Below, piece by piece: positions 55,170 to 63,684 of a stretch of DNA of 64,000 nt (position 1 is its first letter; every line of letters starts with the position of its first letter). The stretch covers positions 124,001 to 188,000 of the forward strand of contig PYJD01000008.1 of the NCBI GenBank assembly GCA_003635315.1, in the 5' to 3' direction. This DNA comes from Candidatus Poribacteria bacterium. GTDB lineage: Bacteria > Poribacteria > WGA-4E > WGA-3G. Under the pieces are notes generated by a model. That model made no database searches, was not told where the DNA came from, and saw only the letters and a list, made by a program, of their open reading frames with translations. Both the position numbers and the translations under genes were made by a program.

Positions 55170-55259
55170 TCTACCCCAGAACTACCAACCCGTAAACGAC
55201 GTATAGATACTCCAGATCGTCAAACTTATCTGCGTGAATATTACACCCGTCATCGCTAA
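55170..55259 (+). pseudogene. C-terminal coding remnant
   Basis: The 29 codons STPELPTRKRR… to …YLREYYTRHR end in TAA. The basic, Arg/Tyr-rich composition looks like the end of a real protein. The frame lacks a start: it opens a few codons upstream, directly after a TGA. It may be left over from an ancestral gene or an insertion. No family recognised. Confidence 0.35.
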
Positions 55260-55422
55260 TGAGCTTATATTGATATCTAACCTGAAATCCGTTTGCTTAA
55301 AGACATTACAGAAATATCTACATAAGTTCCATTTTTATTAAGAAATAGAATAATACCATTCATAATATAAACATGTATTGTTTCTTTTGAATAGTGTAAA
55401 TAAATAAGACTAAATATCACAG

Positions 55423-55446
55423 TCAAGTTTATTTAAGACTTGACAT
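55423..55446 (+). promoter_or_regulatory. Inverted repeat overlapping a possible promoter
   Basis: TCAAGT (55423-55428) and ACTTGA (55438-55443) form an inverted repeat across TTATTTAAG. The right arm overlaps TTGACA (55441-55446), a -35-like box. A TATAAT follows after only 10 bases, so spacing is poor for a standard promoter. It could be an operator for the exported protein at 55599. Confidence 0.3.
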
Positions 55447-55598
55447 ATTTTTGTATATAATATAGCATTCTTATATATATAATTTTACATCCTCTGATTC
55501 AGTATAATCTTAGCATTCAGAGGAGTTGTTAGTAGTGTTATAAGAACCAATCAAGAAAGTTTATTGAATTCTAACAAAATTGGAGGAAATATTTCATT

Positions 55599-56432
55599 AT
55601 GAAAAAAGTATATTTACACATACTCATAACAATTATCTCATTCGGTATAATTATGAGTATTTCTCATCCTGTATACGGCATCGGTAAAGTAAATATGGAT
55701 GGTGGTCCACTTAAAGAGGCAGATTTATTAACAAATCCCCCAGTAGGTCAATTAAATGAGGATCATTCAGGCGTGGATACTTGGATTACCAAATGGTATG
55801 GTCCTGATAAGAATTATGCTAATAGTGGAGGCTTTGGGAATTCTGCTCCAAAAGATTTGATTGATCTGAGTTCAGGAGGCAAAATCAATCAGGTGGAACT
55901 CTCAACAATTGAAGGTTTAATGGAGACTAAGAAAACTGACCTTGACTGGGGAGAAAATAACGGTGGTGCTGCAGGATGGGAAGTCTTTGAAATTGATCCT
56001 GCTAATGCACACAATATGCAAAAAGAGGGTGGACCCGTTGACAATTTTGATTCATATTGGATTTGTGTTATTGAAGCAAAAAAAGACATGAAAGCCGTCA
56101 TGTCCCCTGCACATGATGATTATGCGCAGATCTGGATTAATGGAGAGAAATGGTATAATAATTCCACATGGACTGGTGCAGCCCAACAAGTGGATTATAA
56201 TATTGAAGTTCAATTGCAAAAAGGAGCTAATGTCATCTTATTCCGTTGTGGTGAGGGTGGAGGACATGCATACGCAAATCTTCACTTTGATGATGCCACA
56301 CATAATGCTGTCAAGTATTATCCAAACAATGCAGATGACCAAGCCAGTTTCTTCAAGGAAGTAGCTGGTGCATTGCCTGTTGAGCCAGAGGATAAGTTGA
56401 CGACAATTTGGGCAGATATTAAACGTAATTAG
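55599..56432 (+). CDS. Secreted protein with a PA14/carbohydrate-binding-like domain
   Basis: A 277-residue protein with a Sec signal (MKKVYLHILITIISFGIIM…VYG). The mature part opens with DGGPLKEADLLTNPP. The second half, MSPAHDDYAQIWINGEKWYNN followed by VQLQKGANVILFRCGEG and HFDD, resembles the beta-sandwich fold of PA14- or glycan-binding modules, in which a D-D-x-A-x-V/I-W-I-N-G strand is common. No enzyme motif is present, so binding or structural roles are likely. The ATG at 55599 has a very strong ribosome site (GGAGGA). A clear terminator follows. Confidence 0.6.
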   Translation: MKKVYLHILITIISFGIIMSISHPVYGIGKVNMDGGPLKEADLLTNPPVGQLNEDHSGVDTWITKWYGPDKNYANSGGFGNSAPKDLIDLSSGGKINQVELSTIEGLMETKKTDLDWGENNGGAAGWEVFEIDPANAHNMQKEGGPVDNFDSYWICVIEAKKDMKAVMSPAHDDYAQIWINGEKWYNNSTWTGAAQQVDYNIEVQLQKGANVILFRCGEGGGHAYANLHFDDATHNAVKYYPNNADDQASFFKEVAGALPVEPEDKLTTIWADIKRN

Positions 56433-56447
56433 AATTATCTATTTATC

Positions 56448-56477
56448 AAAGGCGTGTTTAATAGCACGCCTTTTTTG
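56448..56477 (+). terminator. Rho-independent terminator after the secreted protein
   Basis: AAAGGCGTG (56448-56456) pairs perfectly with CACGCCTTT (56465-56473) around an 8-base loop and runs into TTTTTT. This is the clearest terminator in the window and fits the end of the secreted-protein gene 16 bases upstream. Confidence 0.9.
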
Positions 56478-56510
56478 TTTTAATTGTTTCATCGACTCTG
56501 ATGATAAGCT

Positions 56511-56623
56511 ATACCATTTCTATTTATGATTATCTCATTCCCGGTTGTTAGGATTGAAGCAAGGTAGACACCAACTGAAAGTTTGTGCTACAAAATAGAG
56601 AGTTATTCAATTAGAAATGGTAT
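56511..56623. repeat. 113-bp TIR element, copy 3 (best ends)
   Basis: ATACCATTTCTA (56511-56522) and TAGAAATGGTAT (56612-56623) are perfect 12-bp inverted repeats. The interior reads TTCCCGGTTGTTAGGATTGA, then GACACCAACTGAAAGTTTGT and GCTACAAAATAGAGAG. It ends 8 bases before the stop of the minus-strand lipoprotein gene. It has no ORF and resembles a MITE. Confidence 0.75.
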
Positions 56624-56631
56624 TATATTGA

Positions 56632-57201
56632 TCAATCAACAATCTCATCCTCATTGAATGTTGTCCATGAATTAAATACAGGAAAAGGTGGTGGTAGTAC
56701 TTTATTCTCATCATTGATTCTGAATTCGATCCTGTTATCATCATATAAGTTCCTGATAGAAATAGAAACACCGGTTGTAATTATACAATCATCACATTTT
56801 TCAGGTAGATTCTGATGAGTTTCAGGATTTATGAATGACAATTCGTAATATGTTTCATTCTTATACACAAACACTTCATCGGCAAGAATTTCCCATTCAT
56901 TAATGGCATTTCCACCTTCAGCATATTGTGCCCATAGATTTATTTTTCTATTCTGATGATTAGAAAAATCAATAATTACAGCCTGTCTTTTATATGCATC
57001 TTTTGAAGGAACAAATTGTCTGAAAGACCTATTTTGTAATTGTGATAATACATCGTTTCTTTCATCACCTAATACAAGGGTTAATGGGCTTTTACATGCA
57101 TTTAATAGCAGAAGAAATAAGATTGTTATATGGAAAGTGATTATACTGATTCTATACTTTTCCACTGTTTTTTTAATTTTGTATAACGTCTTATTTATCA
57201 T
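56632..57201 (-). CDS. Putative lipoprotein of unknown function
   Basis: A 189-residue protein with a long basic lead, a hydrophobic helix and the lipobox LLLLLNAC, giving a lipidated cysteine at about residue 36. The mature domain is polar (FVPSKDAYKRQAVIIDFSNH, INLWAQYAEGG) and includes paired cysteines in PEKCDDCIITTG. The C-terminus is proline-rich. No family recognised. The protein probably faces the periplasm or surface. The start may lie later than ATG 57201, because the basic lead before the helix is longer than usual. Confidence 0.6.
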   Translation of the reverse strand: MINKTLYKIKKTVEKYRISIITFHITILFLLLLNACKSPLTLVLGDERNDVLSQLQNRSFRQFVPSKDAYKRQAVIIDFSNHQNRKINLWAQYAEGGNAINEWEILADEVFVYKNETYYELSFINPETHQNLPEKCDDCIITTGVSISIRNLYDDNRIEFRINDENKVLPPPFPVFNSWTTFNEDEIVD

Positions 57202-57347
57202 TTTTCACACTCATAATCTATCTATACTTGTGATGATTTTAACACTATATCCAATAGAATTTCAAATAGAAATAACAGATTTAGTTAGAGTTTCAAACTT
57301 TACAATAAACCTCCATATTGAGAATTACTGACATCTATAGAATGTCC

Positions 57348-57376
57348 TTGTATCATGTTTGTGTCTCTGTTAAAAT
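57348..57376 (+). promoter_or_regulatory. Possible sigma70-type promoter for the Ldh-family gene
   Basis: TTGTAT (57348-57353) and TAAAAT (57371-57376) are separated by 17 bases, 33 bases ahead of the ATG at 57409. The -35 is weak. The ribosome site TGAGG follows. The position fits the start of the two-gene unit 57409-59938. Confidence 0.4.
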
Positions 57377-57408
57377 ACGAACTACTTTTATAAAATAATG
57401 AGGTATAC

Positions 57409-58437
57409 ATGCAGGAAGTCATTGTTAAGTCAGATAGATTGCATGATTTCACTCGATCCTTGTGTGAAAGTGCAGGGTTATCAAGTGTAAATGCGGAGTT
57501 AATGGCAGAACTGTTGGTCCAGACCGACCTTCGGGGTGTTCATTCACACGGGACGCGTGCTTTACCGGGATATCTGAACCAAGTATTAAATGGATCACTC
57601 AACCCCGAACCAAATATACGGATAATTTCTGAATCTACAAGTTCTGCTGTGATTGATGGGGATAATTGTATTGGACATATCGCGAGCACATATGCGATGG
57701 AAACTGCAATATTAAAAGCCAAATCCACAGGTGTTGCTGCAGTTGGCGTGAATAATGCTGGACATTTTGGTGCTGCTGCTTGCTATTCAATTATGGCTAC
57801 CTTAAATGGTATGATCGGTTTTTCTACGACGAATACAGGAAATCCTACACTTGTTCCACCCGGGGGTGCTGAAGCAGTTACTGCGAACAATGCAATGAGT
57901 TATGCATTGCCAACTGGTGACAGTCATCCAATTGTATTGGATATGGCATGTGGTGTTTCTTCATGGGGTAAAGTTGGGACAATGCGGATGTATGGAAAGG
58001 AAGTGCCAGAAGGATGGTTGCTTGATGATACAGGTAATCCAAGCAATGATCCAAATCAAGGTCCTTGGATGCTTCCTGCTGGTGAAGCAAGGGGATACGG
58101 ATTGGCACTTATCATGGGTATTTTAGCTGGTCCTTTAGTAGGTGGAATGATGTCTTGTGTCAAGACAGGATCATCATCCGAACACTTCTTTATCGCTATC
58201 AATATTGAAAACTTCACTGATTTTGACGCTTATGTGAACCAGATCAAGCAAGGTATCAGTCATATTCATAATACAAAAACGCAGGATGATGTAGCACAAG
58301 TATATTTACCAGGAGAAATTGAGTGGAATAATTACGATGCATGGATAGAATCAGGTATACCGATTCATGTTGATCATCTGCGTAATCTTGAATCAATTGC
58401 AGAGAAATTAGATATCAGTATATGTTGGGAGTGGTAA
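57409..58437 (+). CDS. Ldh-family (malate/L-lactate-type) dehydrogenase
   Basis: A 342-residue NAD(P)-dependent oxidoreductase of the PF02615 family, a fold distinct from classical lactate dehydrogenases. The N-terminal helix pattern, LRGVHSHGTRALPGYL with catalytic histidine, GVNNAGHFGAAACYSI and TTNTGNPTLVPPGGAEAV are diagnostic. Members reduce or oxidise 2-oxo/2-hydroxy acids such as malate, sulfolactate or ureidoglycolate. Sulfolactate use would be interesting here but cannot be read from the sequence. The stop is followed one base later by the transporter gene, so the two probably form an operon that imports and oxidises a substrate. Confidence 0.85.
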   Translation: MQEVIVKSDRLHDFTRSLCESAGLSSVNAELMAELLVQTDLRGVHSHGTRALPGYLNQVLNGSLNPEPNIRIISESTSSAVIDGDNCIGHIASTYAMETAILKAKSTGVAAVGVNNAGHFGAAACYSIMATLNGMIGFSTTNTGNPTLVPPGGAEAVTANNAMSYALPTGDSHPIVLDMACGVSSWGKVGTMRMYGKEVPEGWLLDDTGNPSNDPNQGPWMLPAGEARGYGLALIMGILAGPLVGGMMSCVKTGSSSEHFFIAINIENFTDFDAYVNQIKQGISHIHNTKTQDDVAQVYLPGEIEWNNYDAWIESGIPIHVDHLRNLESIAEKLDISICWEW

Positions 58438-58438
58438 T

Positions 58439-59938
58439 ATGTCAGAAATTATTGAGAATGAACATGTTGACGGTGGGGAGCTACCTGATTGGGAGGTTGC
58501 AGAATTACCAGAACCACCACGTTACCAATTTGGTAGAGCATTTGCAGCTATTTTGGGACCGGGGATAATTGCACTTGGTGCTTCAATCGGCAGTGGTGAA
58601 TGGTTATTGGGACCTGCGATTACCGCGCAATATGGTGGAACTTTATTATGGATAGCAACAATTGCAATTATTTTACAAGCATTCCTAAATACTGAGTCAA
58701 TTCGATATACTCTCTATACTGGAGAACCGATGTTAAGTGGGTATATGCGATGTAAACCTGGTCCTCGTTTCTGGGCAATCTCATATTCGAGTGTAGATTT
58801 TTTAAGTAGTTGGCCAGGTTGGGCAATGACAGCTGCAACGGCACTCGGGGCAATATATTTAGGTCACTTACCTGAAGAAACTGAAACTGGAACAGTTAGA
58901 ATTTTTGCATTCATAGTCTTTTTCTCTTGCTTGGCGATCGTCATGGTGGGTGGTAAGATCTACAATTCCTTGGCAGTGGTACAACTCATTATGGTGGTTC
59001 TGATTATTGGTTACCTTGTTTTGGTTGACATTACACTTGTCTCACCCCGGGTTTGGTGGACAGTAATAAAGGGATTTTTTAGTTTTGGTGCTATTCCAGA
59101 GGCACAGGATGGTACTACATTTAATTGGTTACTATTAGGTGCATTTGCAGCTTACGCTGGTAGTGGTGGTTTAGGTAATATTACTATTTCCAATTATGTA
59201 CGAGATAAAGGTTGGGGAATGGGGAAACTTGTTGGTGCTATCCCATCAATTATCGGTGGTCAAAATGTAACCCTCTCCCATATTGGAAAAGTATTCCGCA
59301 TTACACCTGAGAATATCGAAAAGTTTCGTGAATGGTGGAAATATGTTCGTTTTGAACAATACTTTATCTGGATGATAGGATGTTTTATTGGATTAGCACT
59401 CCCTGCAATGTTAACACTTGAATATGTGCCATTAGGTGAGGAGATGGAGCAATGGAAAGCAGCAGGTTTTCAAGCTGATGGCTTAGCTGAGGTAGGTGGT
59501 AGATTGATGTGGTATCTAACACTGTTATGTGGGTTCTGGGTACTGTTTTCTACTCAACTTGGTGCGGTTGATAGTGTTCCACGTAGATATACGGACATAA
59601 TTTGGACCGGTTTTAAAAGTGCAAGAAAGATGGGGGAACATAATGCAAAATGGATCTATTATCCGATATTGATTGTGTATATCTTATACGGTGTAATTGC
59701 AATGTATTTTGCAAAACCATTATTTATGATTCTGTTCTCAGCAACAATTGGGGGTTATCTACTTGTGATTACATCAGTACATACATTATATGTTAACAGA
59801 AAATTTCTACCAAAAGAGATTCAAGCACCGTTATGGAAACAGCTTGGTCTTCTATTATGTGCTGTCTTTTATTCCATCTTTGGAAGTATAACAATTTACA
59901 AAGAGTTTATTGTTAAATACATTCTTGTATTATTTTAA
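58439..59938 (+). CDS. Nramp-like membrane transporter with an altered first helix
   Basis: A 499-residue protein with about 11-12 membrane helices. The opening helix ILGPGIIALGASIGSGEWLL aligns with the Nramp start, but the metal-binding DPGN motif is replaced by ASIGSGE. The rest, including the helix 6 region, follows the fold. Nramp proteins move Mn2+ or Fe2+ with protons; loss of the aspartate and asparagine suggests another substrate. Its coupling to an Ldh-type dehydrogenase would fit import of an organic acid. The 50-residue acidic N-terminal tail is also unusual. Confidence 0.72.
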   Translation: MSEIIENEHVDGGELPDWEVAELPEPPRYQFGRAFAAILGPGIIALGASIGSGEWLLGPAITAQYGGTLLWIATIAIILQAFLNTESIRYTLYTGEPMLSGYMRCKPGPRFWAISYSSVDFLSSWPGWAMTAATALGAIYLGHLPEETETGTVRIFAFIVFFSCLAIVMVGGKIYNSLAVVQLIMVVLIIGYLVLVDITLVSPRVWWTVIKGFFSFGAIPEAQDGTTFNWLLLGAFAAYAGSGGLGNITISNYVRDKGWGMGKLVGAIPSIIGGQNVTLSHIGKVFRITPENIEKFREWWKYVRFEQYFIWMIGCFIGLALPAMLTLEYVPLGEEMEQWKAAGFQADGLAEVGGRLMWYLTLLCGFWVLFSTQLGAVDSVPRRYTDIIWTGFKSARKMGEHNAKWIYYPILIVYILYGVIAMYFAKPLFMILFSATIGGYLLVITSVHTLYVNRKFLPKEIQAPLWKQLGLLLCAVFYSIFGSITIYKEFIVKYILVLF

Positions 59939-60088
59939 ATGAGGTATATCACGTAGTCATAGTTAATTCATACCGGTATAATTTCATCATTATACTTTGG
60001 GTTTTATAGGTTAGAATATTCCGTTTGTATAGGAATTTAATTCACATTATTTTTTGTTCCAACCATAAAATATCCAGCTATTTTTGTA

Positions 60089-60118
60089 TTGACACTATTT
60101 TCCTATCAGGTGTATGAT
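60089..60118 (+). promoter_or_regulatory. Sigma70-type promoter upstream of 6-phosphogluconate dehydrogenase
   Basis: TTGACA (60089-60094) and TATGAT (60113-60118) with an 18-base spacer, 34 bases before TTG 60152. The -35 is consensus and the -10 has five of six consensus bases. It sits in a 200-base gene-free gap. Confidence 0.75.
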
Positions 60119-60151
60119 ATGAAGACATTGTAAACATTGGAGGACATAAGA

Positions 60152-61615
60152 TTGTCAGCAGATATCGGACTTATTGGATTAGCAGTTATGGGAGAAAACC
60201 TTGCTCTCAATATCGAAAGTAAAGGTTTTGAAGTTGCGGTCTTTAATAGAACAGTTTCTCGTGTTGATGCATTCCTTTCTGGCTCCGCAAAAGGCAAAAA
60301 CATTACTGGTGCACATTCCATTCCAGAATTCATTTCCCAATTAAAATCACCCAAAAAGATTATATTAATGGTAAAAGCGGGAGAACCTGTTGATGCATTC
60401 ATTGAGTTGTTAGTTCCTCATCTATCAAAAGGCGACCTAATTATTGATGGTGGAAATTCAAACTTTAATGATACTGTTCGACGTCATGAGGAATTAAGTG
60501 AACAAGATATACTATATATTGGAACGGGTATATCAGGCGGTGAAGAGGGTGCATTAAAAGGTCCAGCCATGATGCCTGGAGGCTCTCGTGAAGCTTATGC
60601 ACTTGTAGAACCAATCTTCACAAAGATTGCTGCTCAGGTTGAAGATACACCTTGTTCTTCATATATTGGACCGGATGGAGCAGGACATTATGTTAAGATG
60701 GTACATAATGGCATTGAATATGGTGATATGCAACTGATATGCGAAGCCTACTCTTTGATGAAAGAGGTATTAGGTCTTAATGCTGAAGAGATGCATGAAG
60801 TCTTTAACAAATGGAATCAAGGAGAACTTAATTCTTATCTTATAGAGATTACCGCAGACATATTTACACAACTTGATGCTGCAGGATACCCCTTTGTAGA
60901 TGTTGTACTTGATCAAGCCGGACAAAAAGGCACAGGTAAATGGACAAGTATTTCAGCTTTAGATCTTGGAATTTCAGCACCAACTATAGCGGAAGCTGTG
61001 TTTGCGAGATGTATATCTGCTATCAAAAGTGAACGAGTGGATGCTGCGGAAGTGATTAAGGGACCAGTAGGTAAATTTGATGGTGATCGTGAAGCAACAC
61101 TTCAAGCGATACATGATGCATTATATGCTGCGAAGATTTGTTCCTATGCACAAGGTTTTGCCCTTATGCGAGAGGCAAGTACAGAATATGATTGGAATCT
61201 TGATCTTGGAAATATAGCTTTAGGATGGCGAGGAGGATGTATTATCCGTGCTAAATTCCTTCATCGGATCGCGGAGGCATATGACCGTAATCCGGATCTA
61301 CCGAACCTTTTACTTGACTCCTATTTCCGTGGTGTAATTGAAACTGCACAACCCCACTGGAGAAATGTTATCAGTACTGCGACACAATTAGGTGTTCCAG
61401 TACCAGCATTTAGTTCTGCATTGGCATATTTTGATAGTTACAGAAGCAAGAGATTATCTGCGAACCTAATTCAAGCAATGCGAGACTATTTTGGGGCACA
61501 TACATATCATAAGTTGGATAAGGATGGCAATATCATTATAGGAGATGATGGAGAACCGAAGGTGTTCCATACAGAATGGATGTTGGAGGATCGTCCAGAA
61601 GTTACCATTGAATGA
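60152..61615 (+). CDS. gnd: 6-phosphogluconate dehydrogenase, decarboxylating
   Basis: A 487-residue enzyme. GLIGLAVMGENLALNIESKG is the NADP-binding motif at the start, with NRT after strand 2. LIIDGGNSNFNDTVRR and GTGISGGEEGALKGPAMMPGG are the classic Gnd signatures, and GHYVKMVHNGIEYGDMQ carries the catalytic lysine. It makes ribulose-5-phosphate and NADPH in the oxidative pentose phosphate pathway. GGAGG at 60139-60143 is well spaced for TTG 60152, so I prefer that start over TTG 60137, which overlaps the ribosome site. The full C-terminal part marks the long form, as in E. coli. Confidence 0.96.
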   Translation: MSADIGLIGLAVMGENLALNIESKGFEVAVFNRTVSRVDAFLSGSAKGKNITGAHSIPEFISQLKSPKKIILMVKAGEPVDAFIELLVPHLSKGDLIIDGGNSNFNDTVRRHEELSEQDILYIGTGISGGEEGALKGPAMMPGGSREAYALVEPIFTKIAAQVEDTPCSSYIGPDGAGHYVKMVHNGIEYGDMQLICEAYSLMKEVLGLNAEEMHEVFNKWNQGELNSYLIEITADIFTQLDAAGYPFVDVVLDQAGQKGTGKWTSISALDLGISAPTIAEAVFARCISAIKSERVDAAEVIKGPVGKFDGDREATLQAIHDALYAAKICSYAQGFALMREASTEYDWNLDLGNIALGWRGGCIIRAKFLHRIAEAYDRNPDLPNLLLDSYFRGVIETAQPHWRNVISTATQLGVPVPAFSSALAYFDSYRSKRLSANLIQAMRDYFGAHTYHKLDKDGNIIIGDDGEPKVFHTEWMLEDRPEVTIE

Positions 61616-61690
61616 TCGTAAATACTTAATGCCGTTTTTTACATACTAACAATTGCTTTCGATCTCAAAGAATTGATTCAAGGAGAGGAT

Positions 61691-62584
61691 ATGGCAAATA
61701 GTCCACAACAACCCCTTCATGATTTTGAACCACAGCACGAGTTTTTTGTTGGCATCGACTCAGACGGTTGTGTCTTCAATAGCATGGAGGTAAAACACAA
61801 TGATTGTTTCAGTGTAAATGTAGTAAAACACTTCGGTTTAGCTTCAATCTCTCGTCAGGTGCACCAGGCGTGGGATTTTGTTAATTTATATTCCACAATG
61901 AGAGGGACAAACCGATTCAAGGCTATCCTACTTGTCTTTGATTATTTGCGTAATATGGCATTGGTTCAGAAAATGGGGATTGATGTTCCAGAATTACGTT
62001 TCCTCCGTGAATGGACAGAAGTGGAGACTAAACTTGGAAATCCTGCGCTTCAGACAGCAATTGATAGTGCATCTGGAGAAAAACATGGTGAATTAAGTAA
62101 AGTGATGGAGTGGAGTCTTGGCGTAAATGAAAGTGTAGGGGAAATTGTTTATAATCTACCTCCTTTTCCAGGTGTTAGAGAAGCCTTACAACGTCTTCAT
62201 GGAGAGGCAGATGTTATAGTAGTTTCTGCCACCCCAGATGAGGCACTCCAAAGAGAATGGATTGAGCATGATATTGACCAGTATGTAGCACTGATCGCCG
62301 GACAAGAGATGGGAACAAAGACAGAACATCTTACTATCACTACTAAAGGAAAGTATGATGAAAATCGTGTATTGATGATTGGTGATTCACCAGGTGATTT
62401 AAAAGCAGCACAAAGTGTTGATGCAATGTTTTTTCCAGTCAATCCTGGATCTGAAGATACATCATGGGCACATTTTCTGGATGAAGGAATAGATAGATTT
62501 TTTAGTGGACAATATGTTGGTAGATATGAGGAAGATTTGCTAACCCAATTTCAAGAATTACTTCCGGACACCCCTCCGTGGTAA
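61691..62584 (+). CDS. HAD-superfamily hydrolase
   Basis: A 297-residue HAD phosphatase. FVGIDSDGCVFNSMEVKHND places the nucleophile aspartate in motif I (DSDG). VIVVSATPDEAL gives the second motif (serine/threonine) and VLMIGDSPGDLKAAQ motif IV with two aspartates. A large insertion between motifs I and II (about 90 residues) forms a cap. The substrate is probably a phosphosugar or another small phosphate ester, but it cannot be fixed. GGAGAGG upstream decides ATG 61691 over TTG 61673. It lies between gnd and a 2-hydroxyacid dehydrogenase, both carbohydrate related. Confidence 0.85.
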   Translation: MANSPQQPLHDFEPQHEFFVGIDSDGCVFNSMEVKHNDCFSVNVVKHFGLASISRQVHQAWDFVNLYSTMRGTNRFKAILLVFDYLRNMALVQKMGIDVPELRFLREWTEVETKLGNPALQTAIDSASGEKHGELSKVMEWSLGVNESVGEIVYNLPPFPGVREALQRLHGEADVIVVSATPDEALQREWIEHDIDQYVALIAGQEMGTKTEHLTITTKGKYDENRVLMIGDSPGDLKAAQSVDAMFFPVNPGSEDTSWAHFLDEGIDRFFSGQYVGRYEEDLLTQFQELLPDTPPW

Positions 62585-62620
62585 AATGACATCGACGATT
62601 CCATTTTGAAAGGAAAATAT

Positions 62621-63568
62621 ATGAAGATATTATTACAACATAGAGTTGAAGGTGAACAACTTAAACGATTAGAAGATATCATTGGTAATGAACACACCTA
62701 CGTCTTGTCAGGTTCACACGAGGAAATTGCTGAGGAAGGTAAAGACACAGATATTTTCTTCGGTTTTTGTAGTGAAGAGATTTTTCCACTATTTCCAAAT
62801 ATAAAATGGATACAAGCTTCGAGTGCAGGTATGGATAGACATATGTATCCTGCTATACGCGAAAGTGATGTAATTCTTACAAATGCTGCGGGTTTGTATG
62901 CTACGCATGTTGCCGACCAAGCTTTTGCGCTTCTACTGGGGTTAGCACGTGGTATTCACCAAACGGTACGTAATCAAGACCAACACAAATGGGGTGGTTT
63001 AGGAACACCTATGATTGAGATTGATGGATTTAAGATGGGTATTGTTGGTTTAGGTGGGATTGGCATGGAAATGGTGAAACGTGCAAAGGGATTTGATATG
63101 CATGTTATTGCAGTAGATGCTTACCGAACAGAAAAACCAGATAATGTTGATGAGCTGATGCCAATGGATAAACTCAAAGACCTGATGAGTCAAGTAGATG
63201 TAGTCATGATTGCATGTCCATTGACAGAGGAGACACGTGGATTGATAAATGCAGATAATCTATCTGTCATGCAACCATCATCTTATTTCATTAACGTTGC
63301 CCGTGGTCCAATTGTAAAAGAAGATGACTTAATTCAAATACTGAGAGAGAACAAAATAGCTGGTGCGGGGTTAGATGTCACAGAAGTTGAACCATTAGAC
63401 TCAGACAGTCCGTTATGGGATTTTCCAAATGTAATTATTTCACCTCATTCTGCGGGTGGTTCTCAACATAGAATGAACCGTATCACCTCATTTTTCTTGG
63501 ATAATTTAGAACGATATCTGAATGGGGAAGAGTTGAAGAATATCGTCAATAAAGAACTTGGATTCTAA
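62621..63568 (+). CDS. D-2-hydroxyacid dehydrogenase
   Basis: A 315-residue NAD-dependent enzyme of the phosphoglycerate/glyoxylate reductase family. GIVGLGGIGMEMVKRAKGFD carries the GxGxxG motif, with VDAYR after strand 2. FINVARGPIVKEDDL contains the catalytic arginine, EVEPLDSDSPLWDFPNV the glutamate region, and ISPHSAG the catalytic histidine. The N-terminal half is the short catalytic domain. It would reduce a 2-oxoacid such as hydroxypyruvate or glyoxylate. AAAGGA upstream fixes ATG 62621 rather than the TTG at 62606. No cofactor or regulatory ACT domain is present. Confidence 0.9.
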   Translation: MKILLQHRVEGEQLKRLEDIIGNEHTYVLSGSHEEIAEEGKDTDIFFGFCSEEIFPLFPNIKWIQASSAGMDRHMYPAIRESDVILTNAAGLYATHVADQAFALLLGLARGIHQTVRNQDQHKWGGLGTPMIEIDGFKMGIVGLGGIGMEMVKRAKGFDMHVIAVDAYRTEKPDNVDELMPMDKLKDLMSQVDVVMIACPLTEETRGLINADNLSVMQPSSYFINVARGPIVKEDDLIQILRENKIAGAGLDVTEVEPLDSDSPLWDFPNVIISPHSAGGSQHRMNRITSFFLDNLERYLNGEELKNIVNKELGF

Positions 63569-63684
63569 ACACTTTATTCGCGTTGGTACAAGAAGAACTG
63601 ATAGTATTATATGGGTGAAACAGTTCTATTCTATGGATAATAGTATTTAATTATGGTTTGACCTGTGATGAATAAGCAGTTCAA

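Larger units (their letters stand above)
55043..55598. other. Intergenic stretch with a gene relic and an operator-like site
   Basis: About 550 bases between divergent genes. It contains a 29-codon coding remnant (55170-55259), an inverted repeat over a promoter-like region (55423-55446), and the strong ribosome site (GGAGGA near 55582) of the exported protein at 55599. I see nothing else. Confidence 0.45.
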
